From the NCBI GenBank assembly GCA_020199975.1, contig JAIVJP010000301.1, positions 1 through 7,684 on the forward strand: DNA of 7,684 bases. Direction: 5' to 3'. This DNA is from Acidobacteriota bacterium. Its GTDB lineage: Bacteria > Acidobacteriota > Blastocatellia > Pyrinomonadales > Pyrinomonadaceae. A program made the translations under genes and the position numbers. The notes beneath the pieces are model-generated. The model was not told where the DNA came from. It did not search any database and saw nothing but the letters and a program-made list of their open reading frames with translations. Of this stretch, positions 6,940 to 7,684 are shown one piece after another. The first letter of the stretch is position 1; each line of letters opens with the position of its first letter.

Positions 6940-7190
6940 GAACCATGGCCTTTAGTAGCGATTGGGTCGCAAACCAGTCGCCCCCTCACTCTACCGGCGC
7001 ACTGCTCCAAAGGAGTGTGACACTGATCGAAGCGTCACAATCCCCACGGCTTTACAACGTCGACTATGATTTGATATCGCGGTACAGGGTGGAGCCCGGC
7101 TGAGCCTGCCCTTTGTCTAGTCGTATCGACTGGCACTGTGATTGCCACTTCCATCTTGCTATTCAACCTACCATTTGGAGTTTCACCATC
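6940..7190. other. Intergenic spacer upstream of the last gene
   Basis: No gene is seen in this stretch. TATGAT (7065-7070) resembles a -10 box but has no -35 at the right distance. TTTACA (7051-7056) resembles a -35 but its 18-base partner TATCGC (7075-7080) is poor. CTAGTCG and CGACTGG (7117-7123 and 7127-7133) form a 7-bp stem, with one G-U pair, around a 3-base loop. The last gene probably has its own promoter here, because a strong terminator precedes the spacer. Confidence 0.45.
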
Positions 7191-7684
7191 ATGATGCGGC
7201 TAATCTCGTTGTTTTTAGCGGTTTTGCTACTGCTGCAGACTGCATTTGTAGTGGTTACGGGCCAGAGCATTGCAAGAAAAGACCTGCACCTGTCGGAAAC
7301 CACGACCACTCCCCTCACCAACCAGGATGTTCTCCTTCTCGCTAGAGCGAAGCTTACTCCCGAAGTCATTATTGCCAAGATCAAGACTTCCCCTTGTGCC
7401 TTCGAGGTTTCGCCCGCCGAGTTGCAGGAGTTAAAAACCGGTGGCGTTCCGGACGAGGTCATTACCGCGATGGTCGAAGCAGTAAGGCTGTCAAGTGCTG
7501 GAGCGCTCGGATCTTCTGAGCCTCAGCGGATTGAACCACTGCAGATTCCCGATGGCACTCTTATAGAGATCGAGGCGCCGCACCGGGTCAACTCAAAGGA
7601 GTTCAAACCGAATGACGAGATCAGTTTCCGCGTGATAAATCCAATTAAGATCAATGGCGTCACGGTGATTGAGCAAGGTGCAAC
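7191..7684 (+). CDS. Secreted protein with helical module plus IPDGT module (partial, 3' end cut)
   Basis: The reading frame is open from ATG 7191 to the window edge (164 complete codons), so the C-terminus is missing. GGAG at 7177-7180 lies 10 bases upstream; ATG 7194 is an alternative start. R3 and a long hydrophobic run (LISLFLAVLLLLQTAFVVV) form a signal peptide ending near residue 26. Residues about 41-97 form a helical module (LTNQDVLLLARAKLTPEVII, then KIKTSPCAFEVSPAELQELK and GVPDEVITAMVEA) with one Cys (C69). I recall this pattern from acidobacterial proteins of unknown role. After a Ser-rich linker, residue 119 begins IPDGT, the module also seen in the preceding 141-residue protein (NDEISFRV, IKINGVTVI). 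The signal peptide, typical modules and continuous frame make it a real gene. Its function is unknown; an envelope or periplasmic sensor or scaffold is a guess. Confidence 0.85.
   Translation, partial: MMRLISLFLAVLLLLQTAFVVVTGQSIARKDLHLSETTTTPLTNQDVLLLARAKLTPEVIIAKIKTSPCAFEVSPAELQELKTGGVPDEVITAMVEAVRLSSAGALGSSEPQRIEPLQIPDGTLIEIEAPHRVNSKEFKPNDEISFRVINPIKINGVTVIEQGA

Noticed and set aside
7142..7345. 67-codon plus-strand frame near the start of the last gene
   Set aside because: It overlaps the frame starting at 7191, which has a signal peptide and recognisable modules. The 67-codon translation is His/Pro-rich and motif-free.
1..7684. tRNA genes, CRISPR arrays, insertion sequences
   Set aside because: No cloverleaf, no regularly spaced direct repeats and no transposase-like frame or terminal inverted repeats were found by eye on either strand.

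Overview
The window looks like chromosomal DNA of a diderm (LPS-making) bacterium of moderate GC content, most likely an Acidobacteriota member, perhaps of the Blastocatellia. This assignment is inferred from the company of genes: an lpxD, a long secreted protein whose modules resemble ones I remember from acidobacterial genomes, two small secreted proteins with an 'IPDGT' module, and a radical SAM enzyme of the Tes/Mss (membrane-spanning lipid synthase) type. No rRNA or other phylogenetic marker is present to confirm it. I saw no mobile element, CRISPR array or tRNA.

Layout. Bases 1-573 hold no convincing gene. lpxD (574-1650, minus strand) is complete and faces away from a long secreted multidomain protein (1840-4155, plus strand). 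The region between them carries back-to-back sigma70-like promoters whose -10 boxes overlap at 1752-1759. After a 213-base spacer with an AT-rich stretch comes a 658-residue radical SAM enzyme (4369-6345), which starts at TTG behind a strong ribosome binding site. About 100 bases further on is a 141-residue secreted protein (6448-6873), closed by a textbook intrinsic terminator (6900-6939). A further spacer of about 250 bases leads to a secreted protein (from 7191) that runs off the right edge. Its C-terminal part repeats the module found in the 141-residue protein.

Common theme. Every recognisable gene acts on or goes to the cell envelope. LpxD acylates the lipid A precursor. The radical SAM enzyme has the cysteine layout of the enzymes that join two lipid tails into membrane-spanning lipids. 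The other three proteins carry likely export signals. Only the radical SAM gene and the 141-residue gene are plausibly co-transcribed. The others appear to be separate transcription units, so the theme does not prove a shared pathway.

The best candidate for something new is the radical SAM enzyme. The call as a Tes/Mss-like enzyme rests on motif order read by eye; its substrate and product in this organism are inference.
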